Shown here piece after piece: positions 51,948-62,058 of a DNA stretch of 64,000 nucleotides (positions within the stretch are counted from its first letter, which is position 1; the number at the start of each line of letters is the position of its first letter). The stretch comes from Azospirillum sp. GTDB lineage: Bacteria; Pseudomonadota; Alphaproteobacteria; Azospirillales; Azospirillaceae. The DNA lies in contig JAIXPD010000014.1 of assembly GCA_027486405.1 (NCBI GenBank), forward strand, positions 83,962 through 147,961. Reading direction: 5' to 3'. The notes under the pieces were generated by a model. It made no database searches and was not told the origin of the DNA. It worked only from the letters and a program-made list of their open reading frames with translations. A program made the position numbers and the translations under genes.

Positions 51948-52076
51948 GGTCACGCCGCCGTTGGCATGACAGCATCGGCACCGCCGACGCGGGCGATCCA
52001 TCCCCCGGATGGTCCGTGTCGGCGTTCAGGGCAACCGTGCGCGTCCCCCCGGCGCGCGCGGTTGCACCGCTTTGCG

Positions 52077-53438
52077 TCAGGTGGGTTTCACCAGCTCGGT
52101 TCCCGCTTCCGCCTTCACCAGCTTCTGCACGGCGGTGGACGCGGCGACCTTGCCGGTTTCCGCAAAAGCCTCGTGGTTGCGTTCGATGTGGCGCAGGTCA
52201 TAGAGGTAATTGACCATCAGCCCGTGCGCCTGCTTCATCCCCTTGGCCGAACGGTCGGCCAGCGGGTTGATGCGCTCCAGCCGCGCGCCGTTGCCGAGGT
52301 GGAAGCGCGCCACCGGATCGACCGGGCGCTGGTTGGCTCCCTGCGCCTTCAGGAAATAGCGGGCGGCGACCGCTTGCAGCAGCGGTTGCAGGGCGTCCGC
52401 AATGGCGGGTGTCTGGCTCCAGGCCGGATCGTCCAACGCGCTGAGTTTCTGTTTCTCCTCGACCGTCAGCAAGCCGCCCTCCCTCGCCCGTTCCTTCGCC
52501 AGCCACCCGGCAAAGGCCGGGACCGGCGACAGGGTGACGAAGGTGGTCAGACCCGGCAGTTCGCGGCTCAACTCCTGCACCACCTGTTTGATGAGGAAAT
52601 TGCCGAAGGAGATGCCCCGCAAGCCGTCCTGGCAGTTGGAGATCGAATAGAAGATCGCCGTCGTCGCCCGGCCGGTCGGCAGCGGGTCGCGCTCCTCCGA
52701 CAGCAACTCGCTGATGGAGGAGGCGATGTGGTCGGTCAACGCGACCTCCACGAAAATCAGCGGTTCATCCACCAGTTGGGGATGGAAGAAGGCGAAGCAA
52801 CGGCGGTCCGGCGGCTCCAGACGGCGGCGCAGATCGTCCCAATCATGGATGGCGTGCACCGCCTCGTACCGGATGATCTTTTGCAGGATGTTGGCCGGGG
52901 TGGACCAATCGATCCGCCGCAGCACCAGGAAACCCCGGTTGAACCAGCTTGAAAACAGATGGGCGAAATCGGCGTCGAGCGCCGGGAATCCCGGAATCTC
53001 GGCGGCGTTGCGCAACGCCTCCTCGCGCATGCGCACCAGGCTGTGGGTACCACCGGGGGCCAGATTCAGCCGCCGGATCAGCTCCTGCCGCCGGGGTTCG
53101 GCGGCGTTGTGCAGATCGATGGCCTTGCGGTCGTCCGGGTCGGCGCTCCAGGCGGCGATCGCCTGCTCCAGCCGTTTGCGGTCAGGGCCGAAGCGTTCGG
53201 CCAGCGTCGCGAGGAAGCGGTTGCGCTCCGCCGGGGCCAGGGCGGCGTAGCGGGTCAGTATCTCCTGCGCCAGCGCCACGCCCGACGCCTCGCCCCGGCC
53301 CGAGAGCAGGGCGTCGCACAGCCCGATCAGGTCGGGCCGGGCGTTGGCAGCGTCGGCGTCGCCGCGCGACAGGCCGACCAGCGCGCGGCCCCGGTCGGCG
53401 ATGGTTTGCAACAGGTCGCTGAAAAAGGATCCGTCCAT
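52077..53438 (-). CDS. matA: Malonyl-CoA decarboxylase
   Basis: FLATLAERFGPDRKRLEQAIAAW...GTHSLVRMREEALRNA...FHPQLVDEPLIFVEVALT; YHNUD context with matB. Confidence 0.9.
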   Translation of the reverse strand: MDGSFFSDLLQTIADRGRALVGLSRGDADAANARPDLIGLCDALLSGRGEASGVALAQEILTRYAALAPAERNRFLATLAERFGPDRKRLEQAIAAWSADPDDRKAIDLHNAAEPRRQELIRRLNLAPGGTHSLVRMREEALRNAAEIPGFPALDADFAHLFSSWFNRGFLVLRRIDWSTPANILQKIIRYEAVHAIHDWDDLRRRLEPPDRRCFAFFHPQLVDEPLIFVEVALTDHIASSISELLSEERDPLPTGRATTAIFYSISNCQDGLRGISFGNFLIKQVVQELSRELPGLTTFVTLSPVPAFAGWLAKERAREGGLLTVEEKQKLSALDDPAWSQTPAIADALQPLLQAVAARYFLKAQGANQRPVDPVARFHLGNGARLERINPLADRSAKGMKQAHGLMVNYLYDLRHIERNHEAFAETGKVAASTAVQKLVKAEAGTELVKPT

Positions 53439-53514
53439 CTCACCGCTCCCCCGGTTGAACAGGCGTGGTCAGCGCCCGGCGTCATCGTCGCGCGATGGCC
53501 CGGGCGCTGGTCCG

Positions 53515-55047
53515 TCACGCCGCACGCTTGTCGAACAGGTCCTTGTGGGCCTGGCGCAGCAGGTTTTTCTGCACCTTGCCCATGGTGTTGCGCGGCAGCT
53601 CGTCGGTGAAGACCACCGCCTTGGGCACCTTGAAGTTGGCGAGCTGCTCCTTGCAGGCGCGGATCACCGCCGCGTCGTCGGGCGTGTCGGCCCCCGGCTT
53701 GCGCAGGACCACGGCGACCACCGCCTCGCCGAAATCGGGGTGGGGCACGCCGACCACGGCGGATTCGACCACGCCGTCGATGCCGTCGATCACCGTTTCC
53801 ACCTCCTTCGGGTAGACGTTGAAACCGCCGGAGATCACCAGATCCTTGGCCCGTCCGATGATATGGACATAGCCCTGCTCGTCGATCTTGCCAACGTCGC
53901 CGGTGATGAAATAACCGTCGGCGCGAAACTCCTGCGCCGTCTTCTCCGGCATCCGCCAATAGCCGATGAAGACGTTCGGCCCCTTCACCTCGATCACGCC
54001 GATGGCCCCGGTGGCGAGCGGCTCGCCGGTCTTCTCGTCGGCCACGCGCACCGACACGCCGGGCAGCGGGAAACCGACGGTTCCGGGGATGCGCTCGCCG
54101 TTCAGCGGGTTGCTGGTCAGCATGCCGGTTTCGGTCATGCCGTAGCGTTCCAGGATCGGCTTGCCGGTGCGGGCGAAGAACTCCCGATGGGTGTCGGCCA
54201 GCAGCGGGGCGGAGCCGGAGATGAACAGCCGCATGTGGGCCGTCGCCTCCCGCGTCAACCGGTCGTCGGCCAGCAGGCGGGTGTAGAAGGTCGGCACGCC
54301 CATCATCACGGTGGCGCGCGGCAGCAGGCGGAACACGGTGTCGGCGTCGAATTTCGGCTGGAACAGCATGGAGGAGCCGTTCATCAGCACGCAGTTGATC
54401 GCCACGAACAGGCCGTGGGTGTGGAAGATCGGCAGCATGTGCAGCAGCACATCGTCGGGCTGAAAACCCCACAGCGCGTGCAGCGTCGCCGCGTTGGAGG
54501 CGAGGTTGCGATGGGTCAGCATCGCCCCCTTCGACCGCCCGGTGGTCCCGGAGGTGTAGAGGATCGCCCCCAGCTCGTCCGGGCCGCAGGCCACGGTGTC
54601 GAAGCCGGTCGGCTGGTCGGCGGCGCGGTCGGTCAGGCTGCCCTCGCCGTTGGCCCCCAGCGTCAGCACGGTCCCGACCCCGGCCTCGGCGGCGGTGTCG
54701 CGCAACCCCTCCTCCGTGGTGGGGGCGCAGACGAAGACGCGCGGCGCGGCGTCCGTCAGGAAATACGCGATCTCCGCGCGGGTGTAGGCGGTGTTCAGCG
54801 GCAGATAGGCGGCCCCGACGCGCAGGCAGGCCAGATAGAGGAAGACGGCCTCCGCCGATTTCTCCACCTGCACCGCCACCCGGTCGCCCTTGACCACCCC
54901 CAGCGACCGCAGCAGATGGGCGTAGCGGGCGCTGGTGGCGGCGAGGTCGCCATAGCTCAGCACCGCGCCCGATCCCAGCTCGATGAAGGGGGCGTCGGGG
55001 TTGGCGGGGAAGCGCGCCGCAACGATGTCGTAAAAATTGTCGCTCAT
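53515..55047 (-). CDS. matB: Malonyl-CoA synthetase (AMP-binding)
   Basis: GAILYTSGTTGRSKGAMLTHRNLASNA; ERYGMTETGMLTSNPL; C-terminal NTMGKVQKNLLR. Confidence 0.93.
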   Translation of the reverse strand: MSDNFYDIVAARFPANPDAPFIELGSGAVLSYGDLAATSARYAHLLRSLGVVKGDRVAVQVEKSAEAVFLYLACLRVGAAYLPLNTAYTRAEIAYFLTDAAPRVFVCAPTTEEGLRDTAAEAGVGTVLTLGANGEGSLTDRAADQPTGFDTVACGPDELGAILYTSGTTGRSKGAMLTHRNLASNAATLHALWGFQPDDVLLHMLPIFHTHGLFVAINCVLMNGSSMLFQPKFDADTVFRLLPRATVMMGVPTFYTRLLADDRLTREATAHMRLFISGSAPLLADTHREFFARTGKPILERYGMTETGMLTSNPLNGERIPGTVGFPLPGVSVRVADEKTGEPLATGAIGVIEVKGPNVFIGYWRMPEKTAQEFRADGYFITGDVGKIDEQGYVHIIGRAKDLVISGGFNVYPKEVETVIDGIDGVVESAVVGVPHPDFGEAVVAVVLRKPGADTPDDAAVIRACKEQLANFKVPKAVVFTDELPRNTMGKVQKNLLRQAHKDLFDKRAA

Positions 55048-55198
55048 GTGGAATGTTTCCCTTCAAAGCGGGGAGATGCGCGCCTCCCCAATACAGCTCA
55101 GCCTTTTTTGACCCGTGACAGAACGAGGTCGAGCACGTCCTTTTGCGCCGCCGCGCGGGCCGCCGGGTTGCCGGGGCAAGGGCCGGTGAACGGGTGGA

Positions 55199-56536
55199 TC
55201 ATGCGCCGTACACCCAGCCGGGCAGCGCCGTGGCGATCTGCGGGAAGAAACACAGCAGCAGCACGCACAGGATCATCAACCCGACAAAGGGCATCACCCC
55301 CCAGATCACATCCTTCAGCGGGATGTCGGGGGCGATGTTCTTGATGACAAAGATGTTCAGGCCGACCGGCGGGTGGATCAGACCCATTTCCATCACCACC
55401 ATCATGATGACGCCGAACCAGATCAGATCGAACCCGGCGGCGCGCAGCGGCGGCAGGATGATCGGCGCGGTCATCAGGATGATCGACACCGGCGGCAGGA
55501 AGAACCCCAGCACCACGACCATCAGCAGGATGGCGGCCAGCAGCACCCAGCGCGACAGCTTCAGGGCGACGATGGCCTCCGCCGCGCTCTGGCTGATGTG
55601 CAGATAGCTCATGACGTAGGAGTAGAGCAGCGACATGCCGATGATCATCATCAGCATCGTCGATTCCCGCAGGGTGGAGGTCAGCATCGGCCCCAACTGG
55701 TCGAGCCGGTAGGCCCCATAGACGACGGCGACCAGCGCCAGCGCCAAAACCCCGCCCAGACCCGCCGTTTCCGACGGCGTGGCGAACCCGCCATACAGCG
55801 CCACCATCACGCCGGTCAGCAGCACGACAAAGGGCAGCACGCGCGGCAGCGACGACAGCTTTTCCCGCGTGGTGAAATGCTCTTCCTTCAGCAGCGGCGA
55901 GTCGTAACGTCCCTCCGCCATGGCCATCCGCTTTTCCTTGCGGAAGCGGATCACGGCGTAGATCGCGAACATCACCACCATCAACAGCCCCGGCCCGATC
56001 CCGGCCAGAAACAGGCGGCCCAGCGATTGTTCGGCGGCCACCGCGTACAGGATCATGGTGATCGACGGCGGCAGCAGAATGCCCAGCGTGCCGCCCGCCG
56101 CGATGATTCCCGCCGCAAAGCCGCCGGAATAGCCGCGCCGCCGCATTTCCGGAATGCCGGCGCTGCCGATGGCCGAGCAGGTGGCCGGGCTGGATCCCGC
56201 CATGGCGGCGAACAGGCCGCAGGCAAAGACGTTGGCCACGCCCAGACCGCCCGGCACCTTGTGCAGCCACGCGTGCAGCGCCGAATAGAGATCGGCACCG
56301 GCCCGCGATTTGCCGATGGCCGCCCCCTTCAGGATGAAAAGCGGGATGGTCAGCAGGGTGATGCTGGCCATTTCCTCGTAGACATTCTGCGCCACGGTGT
56401 CGAGCGCGGCGGCGGGCATGAAGATCATCATGAAGATGGTCGCCACCAGCCCCAGGGCAAAGGCGATGGGAATGCCCGAAAACAGCACGCCGAAGGTGGC
56501 GGCCCCATACATCAGACCCAGTTCCAGCGCGCCCAT
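55199..56536 (-). CDS. TRAP transporter large permease (DctM)
   Basis: Polytopic; GIPIAFALGLVATIFM; MVVMEMGLIHPPVGLNIFVIKNIAPDIPLKDVIWGVMPF. Confidence 0.92.
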   Translation of the reverse strand: MGALELGLMYGAATFGVLFSGIPIAFALGLVATIFMMIFMPAAALDTVAQNVYEEMASITLLTIPLFILKGAAIGKSRAGADLYSALHAWLHKVPGGLGVANVFACGLFAAMAGSSPATCSAIGSAGIPEMRRRGYSGGFAAGIIAAGGTLGILLPPSITMILYAVAAEQSLGRLFLAGIGPGLLMVVMFAIYAVIRFRKEKRMAMAEGRYDSPLLKEEHFTTREKLSSLPRVLPFVVLLTGVMVALYGGFATPSETAGLGGVLALALVAVVYGAYRLDQLGPMLTSTLRESTMLMMIIGMSLLYSYVMSYLHISQSAAEAIVALKLSRWVLLAAILLMVVVLGFFLPPVSIILMTAPIILPPLRAAGFDLIWFGVIMMVVMEMGLIHPPVGLNIFVIKNIAPDIPLKDVIWGVMPFVGLMILCVLLLCFFPQIATALPGWVYGA

Positions 56537-57096
56537 CAGTCAGCCTCCCCGCTCGTCAGCAGGCTGTCGAGCACCTGCAACAGGATTTGCAACGCCAGCA
56601 GCGTCATGCCCAGGGCCATGAAGGAATAGGGAATCCACAGCGGCGGTGCCCAGGTGGAATGCGTGACCATCCCGTCCTCCCAGGCTTCGTGAAACAGCGT
56701 CCAGGATTTCCACGCGAAGAAGGCGCAGAAGGCGAAGGACGCCACGTCGGCGACAAAGCGGCGCACACGGTCCACGGCGGGCGGCAGCAGCTCCGCCAGC
56801 GCGTCGATGGAGACATGGCCGCGCCGGGCCTGCACCCAGGCCGCCGACATGAAGGTGGCCCCGACCAGCAGGAAGACCGCCATTTCATCCTGCCAATCGG
56901 CGGGGTGATGGAAAGCGTAGCGGGTGATCGCCTCCTGCGTCAGCACCACACCGGCCAGCACGACGGCCAGCGAGGCCAACACCACGACCACCCGGTTGAT
57001 GAAGGACAGGGCCGCCCCGATCCATTTCAGCGATGGCGCGCGGACCACCGGCCCGCTGGCCCCGCCCAGAATGAGGTTCCGTTCCGCCGTCGACAT
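56536..57096 (-). CDS. TRAP transporter small permease (DctQ)
   Basis: RYAFHHPADWQDEMAVFLLVGATFMSAAWVQARRGHVSIDAL. Confidence 0.9.
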   Translation of the reverse strand: MSTAERNLILGGASGPVVRAPSLKWIGAALSFINRVVVVLASLAVVLAGVVLTQEAITRYAFHHPADWQDEMAVFLLVGATFMSAAWVQARRGHVSIDALAELLPPAVDRVRRFVADVASFAFCAFFAWKSWTLFHEAWEDGMVTHSTWAPPLWIPYSFMALGMTLLALQILLQVLDSLLTSGEAD

Positions 57097-58118
57097 CAGG
57101 CTTGCTCCGCCAGCTTGAGCAGGCGCGCGCCGTCCTTCGTCCGTTCGGTGAAATCCTTCCACGCGGTGTCGCGGGCGATGTCGGTCCAGCGTTTCACCGC
57201 GTCCGCCGTCATGTCGGCGGTGGACACCCCGGCCTTGCCGTAAATCTGGGCGATGCGGGCGTCGTCCTCCTGCGCGGCGGTGTAGCCGAACGTTTCCATC
57301 TCCAGCCCGACCTGCTCCACCACCTTCTGCTGATCGGGGGTGAGGGAATCAAAGACCGTCTTCGACATCATCAGCGGTTCCAGCATGAACCAATAGCTGT
57401 TCTGGCGCGGCACGGTCAGATGCTTGCTCAACTCCTCCAGCTTGAACGAAATCAGGCTGGTGGAGGAGGTGATGGCGGCGTCCACCGCCCCGGTCTGCAT
57501 CCCGGCGTACAGTTCGTTCGATGGGATGGTGCTGACCGCCGCCCCGGCGGCCTTCAGCATCATGTCCATCTCGCGGCTGCCGCCCCGGATTTTCATGCCC
57601 TTCACGTCCTCCGGGTTCATCACCGCCCCGGCGCGCGAGGCGGTGCCGCCCGCCTGCCAGATCCAGGTCAGCAGCTTCACGCCCTTGGAGTCCATGATCC
57701 GGGTCAGTTCCTGCCCGATGGCGGCGGTGCGCCAGCGGCGACCCTGTTCGTAGCTGGTGACGAGGCAGGGCATCAGGCCCAAATTGGCTTCCGGCACCTC
57801 GCCCCCGGCGTAGGGCATCGGGTAAAGCGACAGGTCCAGCGCCCCTTTGCGCAGCGCGCTGAACTGGGCCAGCGTCTTCATCAGCGACGAGCTGGGGTAG
57901 ATTTCAAAACGCAGGGTTCCGGCGGTGCGCTTTTCCACCTCGGCGGCGAAACGGCGGGTGATGCGGTCGCGGAAATCACCCTCTTCCAGCGTGCCGCCGG
58001 GGAATTGGTGGGAGATCTTCAGGGTGCGCGCATCCGCCGCCCAGCCCAGGCGGGAAGCGGCGATGATGGCGGGGGCGGCCAGAGCGGCGCCGACCAGGGC
58101 GCGTCGCGAAACGATCAT
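57096..58118 (-). CDS. TRAP transporter substrate-binding protein (DctP)
   Basis: LKISHQFPGGTLEEGDFRDRITRRFAAEVEKRTAGTLRFEIYPSSSLMKTLAQFSALRKGALDLSLYPMPYAGG. Confidence 0.9.
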   Translation of the reverse strand: MIVSRRALVGAALAAPAIIAASRLGWAADARTLKISHQFPGGTLEEGDFRDRITRRFAAEVEKRTAGTLRFEIYPSSSLMKTLAQFSALRKGALDLSLYPMPYAGGEVPEANLGLMPCLVTSYEQGRRWRTAAIGQELTRIMDSKGVKLLTWIWQAGGTASRAGAVMNPEDVKGMKIRGGSREMDMMLKAAGAAVSTIPSNELYAGMQTGAVDAAITSSTSLISFKLEELSKHLTVPRQNSYWFMLEPLMMSKTVFDSLTPDQQKVVEQVGLEMETFGYTAAQEDDARIAQIYGKAGVSTADMTADAVKRWTDIARDTAWKDFTERTKDGARLLKLAEQA

Positions 58119-58288
58119 GGGGCGGACCTTTCCAATCAACAGGATCAAGCGGGTCAAGGCGACGGCGGATCAAGGCGACGGCGGTGGCGCGGACAGGGTC
58201 CGCAAGGCCAGCGACCGGCGCGGCGGTCGGGAAAAAGGGTCAGCGGGACGGGTCGGCGCAGAGGGTGCACATCATGGGATTTCCTCCG

Positions 58289-58349
58289 TGTATCGCGCGG
58301 TTTGTATCGCGTTGTCGAGTTCTTGTATGCGATATAGCCGTTCGTGTAT
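58289..58349. promoter_or_regulatory. Cluster of four TGTAT half-sites in the malonate regulator/TRAP intergenic region
   Basis: TGTAT at 58289, 58303, 58324 (TCTTGTAT), 58345 (TCGTGTAT): start spacing 14, 21, 21 bp. Confidence 0.6.
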
Positions 58350-58448
58350 GCCAGATTTTGTTTGGTGTGGCAATTGTTTTTGTCTTCCTGTATTCTCCGA
58401 CAGGAAATCCGGTTATGATGCGGCGCAACAGGGGAGACAGGAGCGAGC

Positions 58449-59144
58449 ATGAGCGACAGCGTGGGCGAACGCAGCGAACCCAGACAGAACCGCGCGGATC
58501 AACTGCGCGACCTGCTCGAGGAGGACATCGCGTCCGGTCGCCTGGCCCCCGGTTCGCGGTTGGAAGAAAGCGCGCTGGCCGAACGCTTCAACGTCTCGCG
58601 CACCCCGGTGCGGGAGGCGCTGGCGCAATTGGCCTCGGCCGGGTTGGTGGAGATGCGCCCGCGCCAGGGGGCCGTCGTCGCCGTCCTCAGCCTCGACAGC
58701 ATCATCGAGATGTTCGAGGTGATGGCCGATCTGGAGGCCCTGTGCGCCGAACTCTGCGCCCGCCGGATGACGCCGGAGGAGCAGGCCCGTTTGCAGGCGG
58801 CGCATGAGCGCTGCGGCGCGGTCAGCGACAACGGCGATGTCGAGGCGTACTATCAGGCCAACCGCGAGTTCCACGACATCATCTATGTCGGCAGCCACAA
58901 CCGGCATCTGGAGGAGATGACGCGGGCCTTGCGCAACCGGGTCTCGTCCTACCGCCGTTTGCAGTTGCGCCATCCGGGCCGGATGCGCCGCTCCTGGGCG
59001 GAACACGACGCCATCGTGCGCGCCATCATCGCCGGTGATCCGGCGGCCGCCCGCGACATCACCAAGCGCCACATCGCCATCCAGGGCGACACCTTCACCG
59101 ATTTCCTGGCTGCGCTGCGCGAAGCCCGGCTGGATGTGGCCTGA
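58449..59144 (+). CDS. matR: GntR (FadR-type) regulator, likely malonate regulon regulator
   Basis: RADQLRDLLEEDIASGRLAPGSRLEESALAERFNVSRTPVREALAQLASAGLVEMRPRQGAVV; divergent from mat/TRAP operon. Confidence 0.8.
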   Translation: MSDSVGERSEPRQNRADQLRDLLEEDIASGRLAPGSRLEESALAERFNVSRTPVREALAQLASAGLVEMRPRQGAVVAVLSLDSIIEMFEVMADLEALCAELCARRMTPEEQARLQAAHERCGAVSDNGDVEAYYQANREFHDIIYVGSHNRHLEEMTRALRNRVSSYRRLQLRHPGRMRRSWAEHDAIVRAIIAGDPAAARDITKRHIAIQGDTFTDFLAALREARLDVA

Positions 59145-59233
59145 TCCGCCGGGCGTCGTCCCGCGCGATTTTTTTTGTTCTAAGTGTTTGCGTTGGCGGA
59201 CTCCTTGCGCTATGGTCCGCTTCCGCAGGCGAC

Positions 59234-59310
<77 letters not shown>

Positions 59311-60057
59311 GCGATTTCATTGAATATCATAGATTTAGATCACCTCTTATGAGGGGCAGTCTATGCAAATATGTGCGGAACAACACAAGAACATGATGTG
59401 TGATTGGCACGCGGTTGACACGCGGCTTTCGCATTCGTTCTTGTTTTCTGCGATATATTCGAATCGGTGGCGGCAGACGACTCCACCGCGTTCGACTCTC
59501 AATGACTGATGTGTAACGGGGGCGTCGCGATCGCCCCCGCCACTATAGCCGCGCCCATCCCTATCTGCTCGCGCCCCTAACCGGCTCACACCCCCGGCCG
59601 CCTCAGTGAACGCATTTTACCCCCGCCCGGCGCGCCGCTGAGTCGGCGCGGGCTCCCGGTAGCGGCTCCTGGAGTAGGTGTAGGCCGTCGTTCAGGACGG
59701 TTGAAGTTGTAAGCAAGCTACACACGTATGCGCAAGGGTAGGGAAAACCCCCACCACCTAAAAGAGTATCATCGAAGCCATGGCGTCTGTTTTCGCCCGA
59801 GACCCAGACGACGATCCGAAGTGAAAGACGATGATCCCGGTCCAAGCCCCACCCAGAGCGCCCAGCACGCAAAAAACCTACCGTGGCGGCATCGGCCAGG
59901 ACAGCCGGGGTGCGATCGCCGGTTTTGGCCTACCGGCCTTCATTGCCCAGCCGGGGCCGCGCCGATGTCCAGCTTGCGCATGTCAAAGACAGCGCGATGG
60001 GTGTTACATGATGAGAAACTCTGTCAGACGTTCCAAACGAGCCCCTGATTTAAAGTT

Positions 60058-61350
60058 TCAGCCAACCGCCCCAATGACATACTTCACCATCTCGCCCGTC
60101 ACATCGCGTTCTGGAACCACCGCTTGTCCGGCCATGGCGGTATAGTTCAGCGCGCGCATCGCCACCCCAGTCGGGGAAGAGACCCACGTGACAGGTACAG
60201 CCCCGACGTCCGTAAAAACCAGGGTCTCAATGCCGGTGATGTCATTGCGCTCATCGGCCTGCGTGGTGAGGATGATGCCGACTCCATTCCGTGTGACCGT
60301 GTACTCGTGAATCGTGCCAGGCACTATAAGGACATCGTCACCTTCGCCGCCACGGTAGGTGTCCTGCCCCACGCCTTCGTACAAGGTGTCGTTGCCCTCC
60401 CCCCCGTCGATCAGGTCGTCGCCAAGGCCCGCAAAACCGATGTCATTCCCATCCCCCAGGGAAAGTGTGTCGTTGCCAAGGCCGCCACGCGCCAGATCGT
60501 TCCCAGCGCCGGCAACGATTGAGTCGCTCCCCTCTCCCGCCTGAAGGATGTCGTCGCCGGCCCCCGCGACCTCCGTGTCGTTGCCATAGCCCCCCATGGC
60601 AAAGTTGTTTCCGCCTCCAAGGACAAGCGAATCATCGCCTTCGCCGCCGGTAATGACGTCGGCACCGCTGCCACTGACAACCGTATCGTTCCCAGCCGCC
60701 GCGTCAGCGACGTTGTTGCCATCGCCCAGGACTATGCTGTCAGCGCCATCGCCGGAGATGACGCTGTCGTTTCCTCCAAGGGCAACAAACGTGTCGGCGC
60801 TCCCGCTTCCTAAAAACGTGTTGTCCCCACTCCCGGCATCAATCAGCTTCGCTCCCGATCCAGCAATAATGGAGTCGTTACCGGCACCGGCGTTGATGGT
60901 ATCCGCACCATCACCCATAAGAATGGTGTCGTGCCCATCACCGGCGTCGATGGAATTGCTCAATGGTGAAGCGATGATGTAGTCGTTTCCAGAATACGCA
61001 ATGATGTATGTGGCAGAGGTCGTCAACGTGTCGTTCTTCTCCGTTCCATAAGAAAAAACAGGGGCGTAGTACGACGTGTAGCTTGGAGTATAAGACGGGT
61101 AATAGCTCGAGTAATAGCTTGGATAGTAACTTGGATAATAGCTCGGATAGTAACTTGGATAATAGCTCGGATAGTAACTTGGATAATAGCTCGGATAGTA
61201 ACTTGGATAATAGCTCGGATAGTAGCTCGGAACATACATTCCTGGCACATACGTGCCGGGCACGTATATGCCCGGAACATACCCATAGCCTGGAGAATAA
61301 AATCCTGGGGAGTAAAATCCCTTGACGTAGAATCCTGGATAATAGGCCAT
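60058..61350 (-). CDS. Tyr/Pro-rich repeat protein (YYPS repeats) with RTX-type glycine/aspartate-rich Ca2+-binding repeats
   Basis: N-terminus MAYYPGFYVKGFYSPGFYSPGYGYVPGIYVPGTYVPGMYVP(SYYP)n; then GDGADTINAGAGNDSIIAG...GGEGDD... nonapeptides. Confidence 0.88.
   Translation of the reverse strand: MAYYPGFYVKGFYSPGFYSPGYGYVPGIYVPGTYVPGMYVPSYYPSYYPSYYPSYYPSYYPSYYPSYYPSYYPSYYPSYYSSYYPSYTPSYTSYYAPVFSYGTEKNDTLTTSATYIIAYSGNDYIIASPLSNSIDAGDGHDTILMGDGADTINAGAGNDSIIAGSGAKLIDAGSGDNTFLGSGSADTFVALGGNDSVISGDGADSIVLGDGNNVADAAAGNDTVVSGSGADVITGGEGDDSLVLGGGNNFAMGGYGNDTEVAGAGDDILQAGEGSDSIVAGAGNDLARGGLGNDTLSLGDGNDIGFAGLGDDLIDGGEGNDTLYEGVGQDTYRGGEGDDVLIVPGTIHEYTVTRNGVGIILTTQADERNDITGIETLVFTDVGAVPVTWVSSPTGVAMRALNYTAMAGQAVVPERDVTGEMVKYVIGAVG
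61101..61230. repeat. 24-bp tandem repeats encoding YYPSYYPS
   Basis: (agtaacttggataatagctcggat)n on + strand. Confidence 0.92.
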
Positions 61351-61480
61351 CGAAATAATCCCTTAATCTACCACTAACCCCTTAACACTCACATACACCC
61401 TGGAAGAGACCGCTCCCTTGCAATCCACCTCAATGTGAGGCAGGCTGCGGACGCATTCATGCAGATGTAGCAGAGCCTTG

Positions 61481-62053
61481 ATGTTTTCACCACCATTCCA
61501 TGTTTTCGAGCGAGCGCTCGAAGCGCAGGTCCTCGCCGCTATGAACGATGTCGTCGAGAGGCTGCGGCCGATACCCGCGACCATTGGGGGAGGGGGCGGT
61601 GAGGTCCGGCAGGACTACCGCGACTCTGCTGTGGCCTTCTTTCCGGAAGGCCATTGGATCATGGGGATGATGTTCCACTTCGGTGCCATCGCCAACAGCC
61701 AGAACTGGCGCCTGGATTTGTCTGGCCCGTCGCCGGTCCAGTTCACCGTCTACCGCGAGAATCAGTTCTATGACTGGCACCTCGATGTCGGTGGCGAACC
61801 CCCACAAGCCCGGTCGGTCCGCAAGATCTCCGTGGTCATGCAATTGAGCGATCCGACCGAATACGAAGGGGGCGAGCTCGAGTTCAAGCTCGACGCCGAA
61901 ACAGAGCGGGCGCGCGTGATAACAGCTGAAGAGGCCCGGCCCGCCGGTTCCATCGTCGTGTTCCCGTCCTACATCCCGCACCGCGTGCGCCCGGTGACCA
62001 AGGGGGTTCGTCGTTCGCTCGTCTGCTGGCTCGTTGGCCCTCCGTTCCGGTAA
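61481..62053 (+). CDS. 2OG-Fe(II) oxygenase (prolyl 4-hydroxylase-like)
   Basis: HxD in FYDWHLDVGGEP, distal IPHRV, R in GVRRSLVCWL; ISVVMQLSDPTEYEGGELEF. Confidence 0.85.
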   Translation: MFSPPFHVFERALEAQVLAAMNDVVERLRPIPATIGGGGGEVRQDYRDSAVAFFPEGHWIMGMMFHFGAIANSQNWRLDLSGPSPVQFTVYRENQFYDWHLDVGGEPPQARSVRKISVVMQLSDPTEYEGGELEFKLDAETERARVITAEEARPAGSIVVFPSYIPHRVRPVTKGVRRSLVCWLVGPPFR

Positions 62054-62058
62054 GACCA

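Noticed and set aside
59347-60048. Short ORFs between tRNA-Arg and the RTX gene
   Set aside because: No family motifs, no clear RBS, overlapping on both strands.
61008-61325. Plus-strand ORF rich in SNLDNSSD
   Set aside because: Antisense translation of the YYPS 24-bp repeats; RTX continuity supports the minus-strand frame.
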